DNA of 64,000 nucleotides from Motacilla alba alba (GCF_015832195.1 NC_052017.1:11484790-11548789), one strand, 5' to 3'. Shown: positions 44,226 through 56,974, counted from the stretch's first letter. The notes: generated by a model not told the origin, from the letters alone. Numbers and translations: made by a program.

Positions 44226-47200
44226 TGTGATTCACAGGCTTATCTGCAGCTTTTCTTACTGTTACATCTCTTTCCCTGGAGTTCTTTGCTTTCCAAAAAA
44301 TTCAGTATCACCTACTGCTAAAATGGATCATGAAAAGCAGAATAAGGTAAAGAAAGAGATTCTTTATACGCAATAAAGAGTGACATTTATAATTTCTGAG
44401 AAGATCTGTTGCCTTTCTTAGTAATTTCCCCATTTTGGGTCACTGCAAAAGGTTAACACCTTCTGTGCAGGGAGCTTTTTGCATGCCACAGAGCTGTCCT
44501 TTGTCACAGGAAAAGGAAGATAGAGTATCATAGTGAATAAATTCTTGTTTTACCCATGTCCTTTCACTTTGCTCCAGTGAGGTAAAATAATGATTGTCAA
44601 AAACCCCATGTGCAGAAATCAACATTATTCTGAGAAAGAGCCCCACTTACCCCTCCCTGTCCCTCCTCATCCTTCAGTCATCCTTCAGCCTGATTTGATG
44701 CTAAGGTCAATGGGAAAAGACTGTTGTTTTGTGACTGAAAATTGGGATCTAAAAGAATGGTTTTTTCCCAACTCCTTTTCCTTCTTCTTTCTTTCCTACC
44801 ACCACATCCTCTGATTTCCATGATAATAGCCACTGAGACTATCTCCATTTTGCTAGTGCCTGAGTATCCCTTATTCCGCAGACATTAATTTAAACCAAGG
44901 AAGATTGTTTACATGAAGAATGTACAGCTGTGTACAGTAGCTGTGCCACATAATGTAAGTTTAATTTATACAAATGGCCCTATTGATTTTATTTTGGTTG
45001 CTCAAGCTTTTGTAGTCCAGGCTTTCCAGTGCTAATATAATAAGGGCTGTATGGCAAATAAGCCTTTCTGCTTGCTCCTCTCTAGTTCAACCTCCTTTCT
45101 TCTTATAAATCGTTCCTTAAAAGTTTTCTTAGCCTGACATCCATTAAATGACCCTGACAGAAACTAATGTCACAAAGGTTCCATCTTTCCATTCCCATTT
45201 GCCTGATAGAAAGTGAAATATCTGTTCTGGCTGCATACACAGCATGTGAGGAACAAGCTGTTACTAAACAAATAGAAAAATAAGGAGGTCCATATTCCTA
45301 TCTAACATTTATTTCTTTCCCTCTCTGAAAAAATACCTTGATGTGTGAAATGGTAAAAGCATTAAAGGGCAAATTACCAATCCCATAGGTATTTCTAAGA
45401 ATAAAAAATAAATACCAAAACCATTCATGTTCCCTTGAGCAAGCTTCCTAAAATTAAATTCTTTAGTATGTCTGCCTTTCTTCTTTCCTCTTCTCACTGA
45501 GGAAAGTTAAACATTGTATTATTTAGTTAAATCATTTTAGTTAGGTCATTACTGCAGGCTTCATAGGTTAGATGGTTATGAGTTTCCTTTTGTAGATTTG
45601 CTGTTCCCTTTTAGTTATTACTGACAGTTTCCCCATTACCACAGGGCACATTCTCATTGGAAGGTTGGTTGTGCAGTGGATTTTATTAATGGTCTTAATC
45701 TGCTGTTGTGTCAGTCAGTGCATTTGCCAAGTGGTGTTACAAGGGTTGACTGCATCTTGCAGGGACTAAGAGAGTGAGAAATGTGTGTGAGGGAACCACT
45801 TCCTATAAAGACTGGGATTTTGACAGAAATATTAGGAAGACCACACAAAAAATAGCACTGGGATCCTGTGTGAATTCCCTTTAACTTTTTGAATCTGTGA
45901 ACTTTGAGACACTCTTTCAGTTTTTGTTAGTAAGCCATTTCACATTTTATTTTCCTTATTTTAAATATAACCTGAGACAGACAAAGCTTAATATGGTAGA
46001 GCAGGTACTTTGAAAAAAAGTTAACAGGGGAGATACTTTAAAAATTAATGAGATACCTAACTTGGCATTAGTTGACTAATACCTCTTGAAATACTCACCC
46101 TTTATTCAGCTTACCAGAGAGTTCATGTGAAATAAAAATATCTGGACTTTGAATTCCTGAGAGCCAAGGCAGTTCTTTAGTTTGGAGATCTTTCTGTGCT
46201 GATTTTTCTATTTAAATAAAACATAAATCCTGACTGTTAAGAGGTAACGTACTGGTCAGATTATATTCCTGTGCCTCAGAAACACTGTGTGCAGCTTGAT
46301 CTTCTCATGTATATAATTCTATTGACTTCAAAGTTTCAAAGGCCAAAAAGAACTGCCAGTTTAAAGGGTAGGAAGCCAACATGAAGAATATTTGAGGCTA
46401 TAAAGTAAATTCTGAAGTGGAAATCATCTACCTCTGCAGAGCTATTCTTGAGAAGAAAGTTCCTAACATGCATCCTCATGAAGTTTTACTACAAAAGATC
46501 AATTGCCTCAATTTCCTCAAAGGAATAATATTTTATCCAAAATATTGTCCACATTTTTTGGTAAGAGAAAAAAAAAAGGGGTATTCTTTATGTAATTCCA
46601 AACAAAGCAGTGGGTCACAAATGAATCACAGCATTTTAGACTGAAGCTATGAGCTGTTTGTGTATCTTTAGATGAGAAGATTTACTGTAGAAGGGGCTAG
46701 ACATAAATAATATAGAAAGAGAAATTGGAACTGGAGTAGAGAATAATACTAACCCTCTTGTTGTGAAAACACACAAGTATTTGAAAACAAGATCATGATT
46801 TCTTGAAGCCCCAAAAATTCCTGATTGCAGGACTGGGACATTTCTCATCTAAATGAAAGCACATTTATTTTTTATTCAGTCAGTTGTTGACATCTACTGA
46901 AACATCAAAAAAGAGTATATAATATAACTGTAAACACAGTTGTTTCAGTAGAGATACCTGGTTTTGTATGAACTGGTCACCAAATTCACCTCTGGGTGGC
47001 CATCCTGACAATAATAAAAGTACTTTGTTAGCAAGCACTAGCTCTCACTGCTGGATGCAGCAGGGTCCTCAAGATATTTTTAAGCAATCTAATGACTTAG
47101 TTTTTTTATTGTTCTTCATAATCATTTAAATTCCATTGGTTTTAAGTCCTTCTTATTCCTTTGCCAGAGAGTCTCCCTTGCTGCTCTGCCAAAGACTCGA

Positions 47201-47507
47201 GAGGTTTCTGGACTGTTGTACAGCAGGCATGACAGAAGGTTAATAATAAAAATAACCCACCCTGGCAAAGCATCAAATTAGATTAAAGGAGCCGCCTAAT
47301 TCTATGCATTTGCCAAGAAACCTGGCACGAAACCAGGATGAATGGTTACAACTTGTATTAGTGTTTCTTGAAAAAAATATCTCAGCTGAAAATTCAGAGC
47401 TGCTTTGAACCTTGAGAATACCTATCTAGGATTTACATTCCATTTCAAAAGGAAAATGAAGGAGATTTAACTGATAATGAATGAACAGAATTAAAATCTG
47501 TTCATTG
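44226..47507. other. Gene-free AT-rich DNA
   Basis: No gene or transposon recognised. Confidence 0.5.
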
Positions 47508-47570
47508 AGTTTATCAAGTTGATAAACTGTTATCAAGATATCAAGATAAACTGTTGAGTTTATAAACTCC
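47508..47570. repeat. Cluster of palindromes and short direct repeats
   Basis: AGTTTATCAA and TTGATAAACT form a perfect 10-bp inverted repeat around one G (47508-47528). ATCAAGATATCAAGATAAACTG and the palindrome GAGTTTATAAACTC follow within 40 bases. Confidence 0.8.
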
Positions 47571-47770
47571 TTCTTCCTTGCATCAAATACACCACAAGAT
47601 GTTGTGACTGTTCAAGTAGATGCTCCTCTGCATCTCCTTTCAAAGCTTAAGACAAAGGAAAAGTTTTCTTTGCCTCCTGTTGGCGCTGGTGTTAGCAGCT
47701 ACAGGGCAATGTCAGTATTAGAGAAATCTGAGTCTCCAATACCTCTCACACCTCACAGCATTCGCATTTG

Positions 47771-47823
47771 GACTTGATTATCCTTGTGGGTCCTTTCCAA
47801 CTCTGAACATTCTGTGGTTCTGA
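47771..47823 (+). mobile_element. CR1 LINE 3' tail
   Basis: TTGGACTTGATTATCCTTGT then GGGTCCTTTCCAACTCTGAA and CATTCTGTGGTTCTGA match the CR1 3' terminus. Only the last ~50 bases remain. Confidence 0.8.
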
Positions 47824-47849
47824 TTATTTATTTATTTATTTATTTATTT
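47824..47849. repeat. (TTTA)n microsatellite
   Basis: About six TTTA units at the junction of two CR1 fragments; probably grew from the CR1 3' tail. Confidence 0.9.
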
Positions 47850-48056
47850 CACCCAGAGGGTTGTTGGGCACTGGAACAGGCTCACCAGAGAAGTGGTCAC
47901 AGCACCAAGCCTAACAGAGTTCAAGAAGCATTTGGACAATGCTCTCAGGCACATGGTGATTCTTCGGGCTGTCCCATGCAGGGGCAGAGTCAGGGGCAGA
48001 TTGTGCTATGATGATCCTCGTGGGTCCCTTTCAGCTCAAGATATTCTATGATTTTC
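47850..48056 (+). mobile_element. CR1 LINE, 3' fragment
   Basis: CACCCAGAGGGTTGTTGGGC, ... GTTCAAGAAGCATTTGGACA, ... ATGATCCTCGTGGGTCCCTT, ending ATATTCTATGATTTTC: a 5'-truncated CR1 with its terminal tail. Confidence 0.92.
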
Positions 48057-48377
48057 TGCAGGACCTTGTTTTCCTTAGAAAATAGAGAATGATCACTCAC
48101 AATCTGCAAGGTTTCCAGGTTCAAGCTACCAAGCACTTCTCATAGAAATCCTGAATAGAAATAGTCAGTGGCACATCTTAGACAACTCAGTATTTGTGTA
48201 AAAGCCTCTGAAAGCTATTAGTGGATTATTATGCTGCCTATCACCTAAATAATCCTTCCGGTATTGCCCAATACAATGGTTTGTAAAGAAAGCATTTTCT
48301 GGATGTCATAAGGTTTTCACTAAACACTCTCCTGGAGAAGGAAGAGAGGGGGTTAGATAGTGTGAGAGGGGTTTAAA

Positions 48378-48937
48378 TATTGTGAGTTTGGCATTGCTCT
48401 GTGGCCAACAGGTTGAGGAAGGCACTTCTTCCCCTCTGTCCTGCTCTGGTGAGCTCCCATCTGCAGTGATATTTACAGTTCTGGTGCTCCCAGCATAAGA
48501 AAGTCATGGACATGCTAGGGCAAGTCCAGCGGAGGCCACAAAAAAGATCAGAGGATTGGAGCACCTCTCCTGTGAAGACAGGTTGAGACAGTTTGGGTTG
48601 TTCAGTCTGGAGAAGGCTCCAGGAAGACCTTATAGCACCTTCCACTACCTGAAGATACTACAAGGACATTTAGTGATTGGACAAGGGTGGAATCTCTTCA
48701 AAATTCAGAGAGTGGGGGTAGGTTAGATATATGGAAGAAATTCTTTACTATGTGGGTGGTAGACACAAGTTGCCCAGAGATGGTGTGGATACCCTATTCC
48801 TGGAAGTTTTCAGTCAGGCTGGATAGGGATATGAGTAACCTGGTACAGTGGAAGGTGTTGCTGCACATGGAAGGGGATTTGGAACCAGAGGATCTTTAAT
48901 GTCCCTTCCAATCCAGACTTTACTATGATTCTGTGTT
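48378..48937 (+). mobile_element. CR1 LINE, 3' fragment
   Basis: From GCATTGCTCTGTGGCCAACA, with GCTCCCAGCATAAGAAAGTC, GGCAAGTCCAGCGGAGGCCA and CAGTCTGGAGAAGGCTCCAG, to the tail TACTATGATTCTGTG. Typical CR1 body and 3' end. Confidence 0.93.
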
Positions 48938-49684
48938 CTTTCTAGGAAAGTACCATTTTCTTTTGTGCCACATAGAGCATATCACATGGTTTGAGAGAAG
49001 AGCAAATGGACTGAGTTCATCACCATCCCGATATTAAAAACTCACTTATTGCACTTTGCACTTTTCAGTTTTTCTCCAAAAGCTGCCTGTTTTTTGCTGG
49101 TTGTTTACCAACACGGGGCAGTGTGAATGTTCTATGTCACATGGCTATTTTAAACAAACAAAAATATCTAAAACCTTTTTTCTGAATCTGATATGGTCCA
49201 TTAAGCATGAGGCAACATGCTCTATTTTTATATCAGTGACACTATTAAGTAAGTATTAAATTTGTTTTACCGCTTAACACATGGTCTGTATTTATGAATT
49301 TAACCTCCTTTTAAGGACAACTTGCTTTTTTGGCTGAGCTCTTCTCCTTCTATTATTATTACTGGCTTTACAGTTTCACCTACATTTTTTGCTGTTAGGA
49401 ACACTGTACAAAAACACAGTAAGAAATTAAAAATCAAGTTGTGAAAAGCTATATTCCCACCTATTTAATGTTGACTCTAAGTTATCCTTGTTTGGCTGAG
49501 CTATCTTACTTCTGTATGTTGTTTCCATAGCATAGTTCATGTGGTGCTGCTCACGTGTGAAATGGGGAGATTTTGTAGTTTTGACTGCCAATTTTTTTTT
49601 TCTTTTTTTCCTCTGTGACAGATTGTGTGAGGGCAGTTAGGAGTGGAGGTGTGGCAGAGTCTGGACAAGAAAATTGTGGTATGT
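48938..49684. other. Gene-free DNA between CR1 copies
   Basis: Nothing recognised apart from a T-rich run at about 49590. Confidence 0.5.
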
Positions 49685-50308
49685 TCCCTGTAGTACATAA
49701 CACTGCTTAACATTTTTACCAATGACCTGGACAATGGGACAAAGCATAACTCCAACAAAGTTTTCAATTGGCATCAAAACAGGGAGATGAGGTGATGGTA
49801 CAGAAAAGGGATATCAACCAGCAGGAGAATTAGAAAATTCATCAAGTCCCATGAAGAGCAGTGCAAAGTCCTGAACCTGGAATGGAAGAACTCCATGCAG
49901 CAGTCCAGGCTGGGAAATGACTGGACTATTGGCAGCTCTGCCAAAAGGGCCTGGAAGCTCTCATAAATAAACACCTGAACATGAATTAGTAGTGAGTCCT
50001 TGAAGCCATGAAGGCTAACAGTACGGTGGGCTATATTGGCAAAAGAATAACCAGCAGGTAGAAGGAAAATGTTTATTTCCTCTACACAACTCTTGGAAGG
50101 GCACTTTGGGAGCAGAGTGTTCCTGTGGGAGTGAGTTCAGCAGGGAGCCCCCACAATGGACCTGGGCTGGGGCATTTGCTGTGTGCCTAACTGGACATGG
50201 CCTTGAGAAGTCTGGGCTAATTTTTAAGTTACCTCTGCTTTGAGTCCGACTCTGGATGAGTTGACCTTCAGAGGTCTTTGCCAACATAAATTATTCTATT
50301 TTTTATGA
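49685..50308 (+). mobile_element. CR1 LINE, 3' fragment
   Basis: TTTTTACCAATGACCTGGAC (end of ORF2), GTCCTGAACCTGGAATGGAA, AAGGCTAACAGTACGGTGGG, and a tail at TATTCTATTTTTTATG. More diverged than the 48.4-kb copy. Confidence 0.88.
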
Positions 50309-51109
50309 CTTTAAGTTATTACATGAAATTAATGAAAAGTCTCATTCAGTCCAGTACATTAGTGTCAAAAAGACCAATCCTCTTCTGAAAAGACGATATT
50401 CATCTATTATTAACAGACACTGCTATTTCAGTATTAATGACTCATGGAACAGGCGTTTCCTGATGACCTGTTTAGTGCCTGAGAAGTACCTGAGAGCCCT
50501 GTGCTTGGTTTGTCACTAGTTGATATAAAATTACCAACTTGAAGAGCACAGGTGCTATTGGAAACACAAAGATTGTCTAAAGGAAAAAATGCATTAATTG
50601 GACTAAATTCTGTTATGATTATGATAATGTCAAGAGAGTTGAATGTGTGTTACCAAAAGCAGATTTGGGACCGCAATCCTTTTTCAAATATGTTTTATTT
50701 GTTGCATAGATGAAAGTAGGTCCTCACATTTCTAGGGCTATTGTATTTATAACAGCCAGTCACAAACCTTCCTGATAATTGAAAATCTATTGAAAATCTA
50801 TTGAATTTTTCCCATAAGTGCTAAGGACTGATGCTTTAATGAGGAGGATGATAGGATTCTATTCACGTTATCACACTTCTTACATCACATTGCATTGAAA
50901 GTACATCTTACTTTCACTTCAGACACACATTGCCTTCTTCCATTCTACATATGAAAGATGTAGCTACTCTATAAAATATACCAGGTAGGTAAAAAGGTGA
51001 CTGAGTGAGCTATACTAGGTTCTTGGTGCATAACAGGTTGGTTATTGAAGGGGTTTATCCTGAGATTTGTCATGTTTCACAGCTCTGTCTGTGACCTGAT
51101 GGTGGCAAC
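50309..51109. other. Gene-free DNA
   Basis: Nothing recognised except a small tandem (ATTGAAAATCT twice) at about 50778-50799. Confidence 0.5.
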
Positions 51110-51228
51110 TCTAATTGTGTTGGCAGATGACACCAAAGGGAGTCAACATGCCTGAGAGGAGAGCAGCCATCCAGAGGAACTTGCACAGGCTGGAGGACTG
51201 GGCTGACAGGAACTGGGTGAAATCCAGA
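51110..51228 (+). mobile_element. CR1 LINE, internal fragment
   Basis: GCAGATGACACCAAAGGGAG, ... CATCCAGAGGAACTTGCACA, GGCTGGAGGACTGGGCTGAC is the CR1 segment at the end of the reverse-transcriptase ORF. The expected 3' end does not follow. Confidence 0.82.
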
Positions 51229-51559
51229 CAGATAAGAAGCATTAACAAAATGTCATTGCCTCTGTCTATATTTGTGTGGTTGGATAACAGTGCAGGTAAA
51301 TTTGGCTTGGTCAGAATTCCTGTGACATTAAAGCACATGACTTGAGATAAGTCACATGCCAGGGCAGATTTTATCTACCAGGATATTATATTCAACTGTG
51401 AGGTGCATATTCTGATTGTTAGCTCAGCCATCCAGCGATGCAATGAATCAGCGCTTAGTCTAACCACAGGAACTTCAGCACACTGGCAAAACATGCCACG
51501 GTGGGAATCCATCTACGTCTGGAACAAAACATGCAGGGTATCAAAAAGTCTGTGGGAAG

Positions 51560-51880
51560 ACTTCAGAAAGGGCTCTACAGACCATCAAAGGTGTGAAGTG
51601 GTTTCCCAACGAGGTGTGGCTATGCAGGCTATGATTCTTCAGTCTACAAAAGAGGCAGCTGAGGTATGATAAAGAACTGTGATACAGCATGGACAGGACA
51701 GAGACCAGTTGTTTACTCTTTCCTTGAAGAGCTGGGTGGCATGCAGTGAAACCAGCATGCATGAGGTTCAAAACAAGGAAGATTGTTCTTCCAGCAGATG
51801 CAATTAATCTGTGAAATTCCTGATAACAGAATGATGTAATGTTTCCATAAGCTAAAAGGTTAAATTAATCCAGGACTACT
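51560..51880 (+). mobile_element. Old CR1 LINE, 3' fragment
   Basis: ATGATTCTTCAGTCTACAAA, AGAGGCAGCTGAGGTATGAT, ... GAGGTTCAAAACAAGGAAGA, ... CTGTGAAATTCCTGATAACA fits the 3' end of an older CR1 group (the one with "gtggaactccttgccacagg"). Strongly diverged. Confidence 0.7.
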
Positions 51881-53927
51881 GGACATAAAACTGAAGAGTT
51901 CCATGATCTGTGCTCAGCTGGTGGCCAGGAGCCTTCCCGGGAAATGAACAGTCTGCACTTCCTCTAGGATTGCAGAATTGTCTGGATATCTGCCTCTGAC
52001 CACCAAGAGAGAAAACAGAATCAGTGTACCTTTTCTGTGCCCACTCATGTATAGCTGTGTGCTGGAAGCAGAATCTTGCATTTAAAAGGGAAGACTGTTT
52101 ACTTAGAAGGTTTATCTGAGTCATATCAGATTAATAGCATGTGTTTGGAAACAATTCAAAAGACAGAAATCTCGGTCAGAACTGTGAAGGAGCAGATCTC
52201 ATTCTGGAGAAACGGTATGGCCTGTGGTAAAAGTAAACAAAAGGCTGCATTCAGCTGCACAACTCATGCAGCATTCTCTCTGAAGTCCCAGGATCTAGGC
52301 ATGCATCAAATCCTAGGCAAAAATAGATAAGCAGCAAAAATAGATCCAAAGGTACCTTTGTGAGGGGAATAATCTTATTCACAGCACAAGCTGCAGTGTT
52401 TGTTTCCTGTATGATACTTTTTCACAGAATCCTGAAAGATAGATAATGCAACTCATATCTAGTTAGTAATGAAGGGTAATAATGGATATTTTCTCTTTAG
52501 ATATTTTTTTCAGATAATTTGCATTCAGGATGATTAAAAAAAAATACTTCTCTGAAGATCACGTGTTGAAAATGGTCACAACCAGGGGTGAAGAGCTGGA
52601 TTGATAACTTCTATTTCAGTTCCAGGGAATGCCTTGGTTTCCATGCCAGCTTGACCAAGAAGCTCAATAGATGCTCAAATACTTAATGGCATTTTAGGCT
52701 TTTTAGAGTAATTTGAGAAAAACTTTGATTATGTATTCATTTTGTAGGACTATATTTATATTTAACTAGGTCTAAGAATGGAAAAGATATTTAATTGGAA
52801 TGTAATGATAAATTGAGTTTGAAGCTCTAAACAGCAAATGGTGCAAACACGAATCAGACTGAGTCTTCTGACTTCCAGAGAGGTGTGTTAAACTAGTGTG
52901 TAGATGCAAAAGCAGTTCCTTACTTCTCATCTGCCAATTATGTACAGAATTCATTGGCCAGTGATGTTGAAAATGTAGCATAAATTATTGCAATATTCAG
53001 AATTTTCTGAAGTGAACTTTATGGGTAAAGAATGCAGCTGTGGTGATTTTTACTTGCTTGAGATATTTCTTTCCAAAGTACAGGTAGTTCTGTGTTAAAG
53101 TTTCAAAGCATGTTTCCAGCCATGGCACAGCATTCTTTATAAGTGTTTTTGCAGATGAATTCCTTGTCCTTGTGGCCGTCCACTGTATAATCCCTGTGCT
53201 CCCTTTCCTGCCCTAATGTGCAATTTTTTCTGACTTCCATTACCAGGAAGGAATTGTGATATAAAAATTAATTCCTAGGCCTCTGACAGGGAAAGGCCCA
53301 AAGGCATTACCCTCCAAAACAACTCATCAAGGTAATTTATTTCCACATTTTTTAAAAGAGTGAGTGGATACCAGCAGGTAACTTAACTTTTGTTGGATTA
53401 TAGGACTTCCATTTATCTGCTGTGTTGTTGGATGATGTTTTATCAAGCTGAGTTTATATAGGAATTGCATTAGACACTCTGGAAGGTTTAAATTAAGAGG
53501 AATGCAAAGAAATACAAAATTCTGGAAGGCCACGGGGAAAAAGATACACAGGCAGATGAAACAGAAAATGTCAAACATTTGACTTTTTTTGTTCATTGTA
53601 TTTGTCTACTACATTGTTAATAACATCAGTAAAAGAATCCAGTTAAAGAAAACTTAAAAGTTGCTGTGTACAGGAATTTGAAGATCATTATTTTCAACAG
53701 TACATTGTTTCTCAGATGCAGTTTTTGATATTATACACCACTCAAATCCCTAAACAATCATAATCTGTAACTCAATTTCCATTTATACCTAAAAAGCTTC
53801 TAACATCTGTTTAAACATGAATATCTTTATAAATACATAGAAATTTTACTCCTACTGGGTATCAAGTGAAAGAATCTGAAGTTTAAAATGACACTGAACT
53901 TAACCAGCAGCTCCTAGTGATTTAAGA
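51881..53927. other. Gene-free DNA
   Basis: No gene or clear repeat recognised. Confidence 0.5.
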
Positions 53928-54235
53928 ATTATCGAATCATAGAACCATTTAGGCTGGAAAAGAACTTTAATATCCTCAAGTCAAACCACTGACCCAGGAC
54001 TTCCAAGTCCACCATTAAACTGCGTCCCAAAACAGAGCATTAAACATCTTTTAAATCACTCCAGGACTGGTGACCCAACCACTGCCCTGGGCACCCTGTG
54101 CCAATGCTTGACAGCCCTCTTGGGAAATTTCTTTTTTCTAATTTCCAATCTAGCCCTCTCCTGGAACAACTTGAGGCCATTTCCACTTGTCCTATCACTT
54201 TTTACTTGGGAGAAGAGGCTAATTCTCACCTGGAG
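53928..54235 (-). mobile_element. CR1 LINE, 3' end
   Basis: Starts (on plus) ATCGAATCATAGAACCATTT and runs through CCAGGACTGGTGACCCAACC to GGAGAAGAGGCTAATTCTCA. At 54235 it abuts another CR1 segment in the opposite orientation. Confidence 0.92.
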
Positions 54236-54870
54236 GAAGAGGCAGGCACCTCAGGAAGAGTACAAAAATGTTGTGGGGTTTTGAAAATTAGAAAGGCCAA
54301 AATCCAACTAGAACTCAATTTGTCTACTACTGTAAAAGACAATAAAAATGTTTCTATAAATACATTGACAACAAAATGAGGTCTATGGAGAATCTCCATC
54401 ATTTACTGAATGTGGGGGGAAACCACAATGAGAATGGATTAGGAAAAGGCTGAGGTATTTAATGCCTTCTTTGCCTCAGTCTTAGATAAAGACCAGTTAT
54501 TTTTGGAGTACCCAGCCCCTGAGCTGGAAGGCAGGCATGAGGAGGAAAATAAAGCCCATAGTCCAAGGGGAAATTGCTGTGAACTTCTGCTCCACTAAGA
54601 CACACACACGTCCATGGGCCTGGCTGGGGTCCATATGAGGGTTCCAAAGGTGCTGTGGAGAGGCTTACTGAGCCACATTCCACCCTTTACCAGCAGTTCT
54701 GGTTAACCAGGGTGGTCCCTGTTGACTGATGTTTGATAAATGGGATGCCCATCTACAGGAAGGGCTGTAGGGAGGATGAGAGCACCTACAGGCCTGTCAG
54801 CCTGGCCTTGGTGGCGGGGGAAGGTTGTGGAATCGCAAGTGTCATCAAGTGACACATGCAGGGAAACATG
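54236..54870 (+). mobile_element. CR1 LINE, ORF2 segment (inverted relative to its neighbour)
   Basis: GAGGCAGGCACCTCAGGAAG, AATTAGAAAGGCCAAAATCC, TTTCTATAAATACATTGACA, ... AGCACCTACAGGCCTGTCAG comes from the start of the CR1 reverse-transcriptase region, well upstream of the 3' end. It has frameshifts and stops. It joins the minus-strand CR1 end directly, suggesting one insertion event with 5' inversion. Confidence 0.88.
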
Positions 54871-56862
54871 CTGATATTGGCATTTAAGAGGATTTGTCCT
54901 TCAGTGTTTCTTCTTTTTCCAGTGGCCTTAGATTCTTACTGAAGTACTTCAAATTGACATACAATCTTTTGACTGAATATTGAGATAATTTGATTAAACT
55001 TTTGAGCCTTTTTTCCTTGTAGTTTGTTATGACAGGCAATTAGGCTTCTTTTCAATGACTCATCAGCTCTTGTGAACAACCTGCATCAGCAAGGCAGAGA
55101 ACTGAGCTCTGAGAGTAGTAAATGAACTGATATAACTAAATTTCACAAATTCATCTTCTTCCTCACTCTTTGGCCCTTGTGTCTTATCTTTTATGTGTCC
55201 AGTTTGTAATTATTTCCTTGGCTTAGGGGCAAGGATGTAGTAGAAATACACACACACATACACGATAATGTCAAGTAATTTACTCAAATAAATCAGACCT
55301 GCAATTCCATGCCCTGACTGTAAATTTCTCTCACCCCTCATTGAGCAGTATGTATGGTTTGCAGTGGTCATAGTGTCCATTTTTCCATGAATCCAGAAGT
55401 TGTTGATCCTGCCTTGTAAGCCTATAACATTTGATCTTAAAGATCAATCTGTTGGTCTGTAGCAGTATGTCAACTATCAGCCATCTTGTTGATTTATTTT
55501 TTTTCTTTTTGAATTATTTTAGGAGGCCAGAAAGGAGATGTGGAGATTACATTTGGTCCAGATAGAGAACTAAGTGAGGAAATACTGCTTTCAGGCTTTA
55601 TTCAGTTAATAATTTTATTTTGCTAACAACTTTAGTTGTTAGCATATTAATTATCTCAAAAGGTGCTTGTCTTAACATGCTTATACTTGCAGGGAAATGT
55701 CATACCTGCTTTTCAGTAGAGAGCTGATAGCTCGGTGTTCGTGAAGTTCAAGATTATCCCTGTCATAGTCTGCATATTATTTCATTGTGGTCAAAATCAG
55801 AGGTGAGGGATTAGTGGAAGTATGGCATTTTAAAGCTCCTGACAACTGCTCTCCTGCATGAGATAGTATTATCATTGTTTTCCATGGCTATTGTTATCAT
55901 GTCACCATATCGTGTTCACTTTGTCCTCTTTCTCACCTTGACACGCGTTGGGCTGTAATTCTGCTTGATCCCAACCTGGCAAGACTGCATTTTTATGTCG
56001 TGCAGGAAATAGGAAAAATATTATGTCTTTTACAGGCACATTTGCAAATATTTGCTGTTCTGCTGCAGTCAGTTTGACTTGCTTGGAGCAAGAGTTGATG
56101 GCAAGGCTCCTGTAACCAGCTTCCCAGGCTGACTGGGCTGTACCCAGACAGGCCTACTGCTCTGAAAGGGCATCTGTGGTCAGCAAAGTTTGCTTTTCTC
56201 TGGGTGAGCTTTTTCTGGGGTCCTGAACTGGCAATCTGCAAGGACTTCATGAAAAGTCCAGGTTTTAAATCTGAGCCCTCCACCAAGCCTCCTCTCAGCC
56301 TCAAGGCTGCAATTGCTCCATCTGCATGTTAGGAAGACAAAGCTCAGCTTACCCCACAGTTTGTGTTTTTGTGTTTGAGCCCTAAAAACTGAGGTGCTCT
56401 CCTAAAATCCATGCCATTACCCTCCTTCAGAAGTAGCTGCACTGAAATGTTCTTCTTCTTGATGTTTTTCAGAGACGTAAAATTTTCCATGTGAAGCCCT
56501 ATTCTGCTTTTTCTTGCATTTTATTTAGATCACATCACAGCAGCTTTTGGTTGACTGGAAGCTATGAGCTTAAAGTTCTCTGATCCTACAAGTAGCATGC
56601 TGAATTGAGCATGTAGAGAAGAAAGTCAGCTTCTGTCTCTGGGCTTTTATTTCACTATGCCCATATTAACTTTTCTGTTGGCTTAAACAGAACACTTGGC
56701 ACCTGTACTGACTCTCTAGGGTCAGCAGAGCAAGATGCTGCCTTCTCAGCTAGCTTGAACTTGTCCTTGGTTGTTTCTTTACTTGGAAAATAATTCTCCC
56801 TGCTGCTAAAAAGAAAGAGTTCAAGCTCCCAGTACCTTTTGCAAATAAAACCATTACTACTA
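54871..56862. other. Gene-free AT-rich DNA
   Basis: No gene or transposon recognised. Contains the hairpin at 55621. Confidence 0.5.
55621..55644. repeat. Perfect 10-bp stem hairpin
   Basis: TGCTAACAAC, loop TTTA, GTTGTTAGCA. All ten base pairs match. Confidence 0.85.
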
Positions 56863-56974
56863 TTTTTCTTTTTCTTTTTCTTCTTTTTCTTTTTCTTTTC
56901 CTTTTTCTTTTTTTTTTCCTCTTTCTTTTTTCCTTTTCTTTTTCTTTTTCTTTTTTTTTCCTTTTTTTTTTTTT
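56863..56974. repeat. 112-base pure polypyrimidine tract
   Basis: No purine on the plus strand for 112 bases (CTTTTT-type units). Homopurine-homopyrimidine DNA of this length can form triplex (H-DNA). Confidence 0.97.

Noticed and set aside
54098..54379. 93-codon plus-strand open frame
   Set aside because: It spans the junction of two oppositely oriented CR1 pieces, so it is not a real gene.
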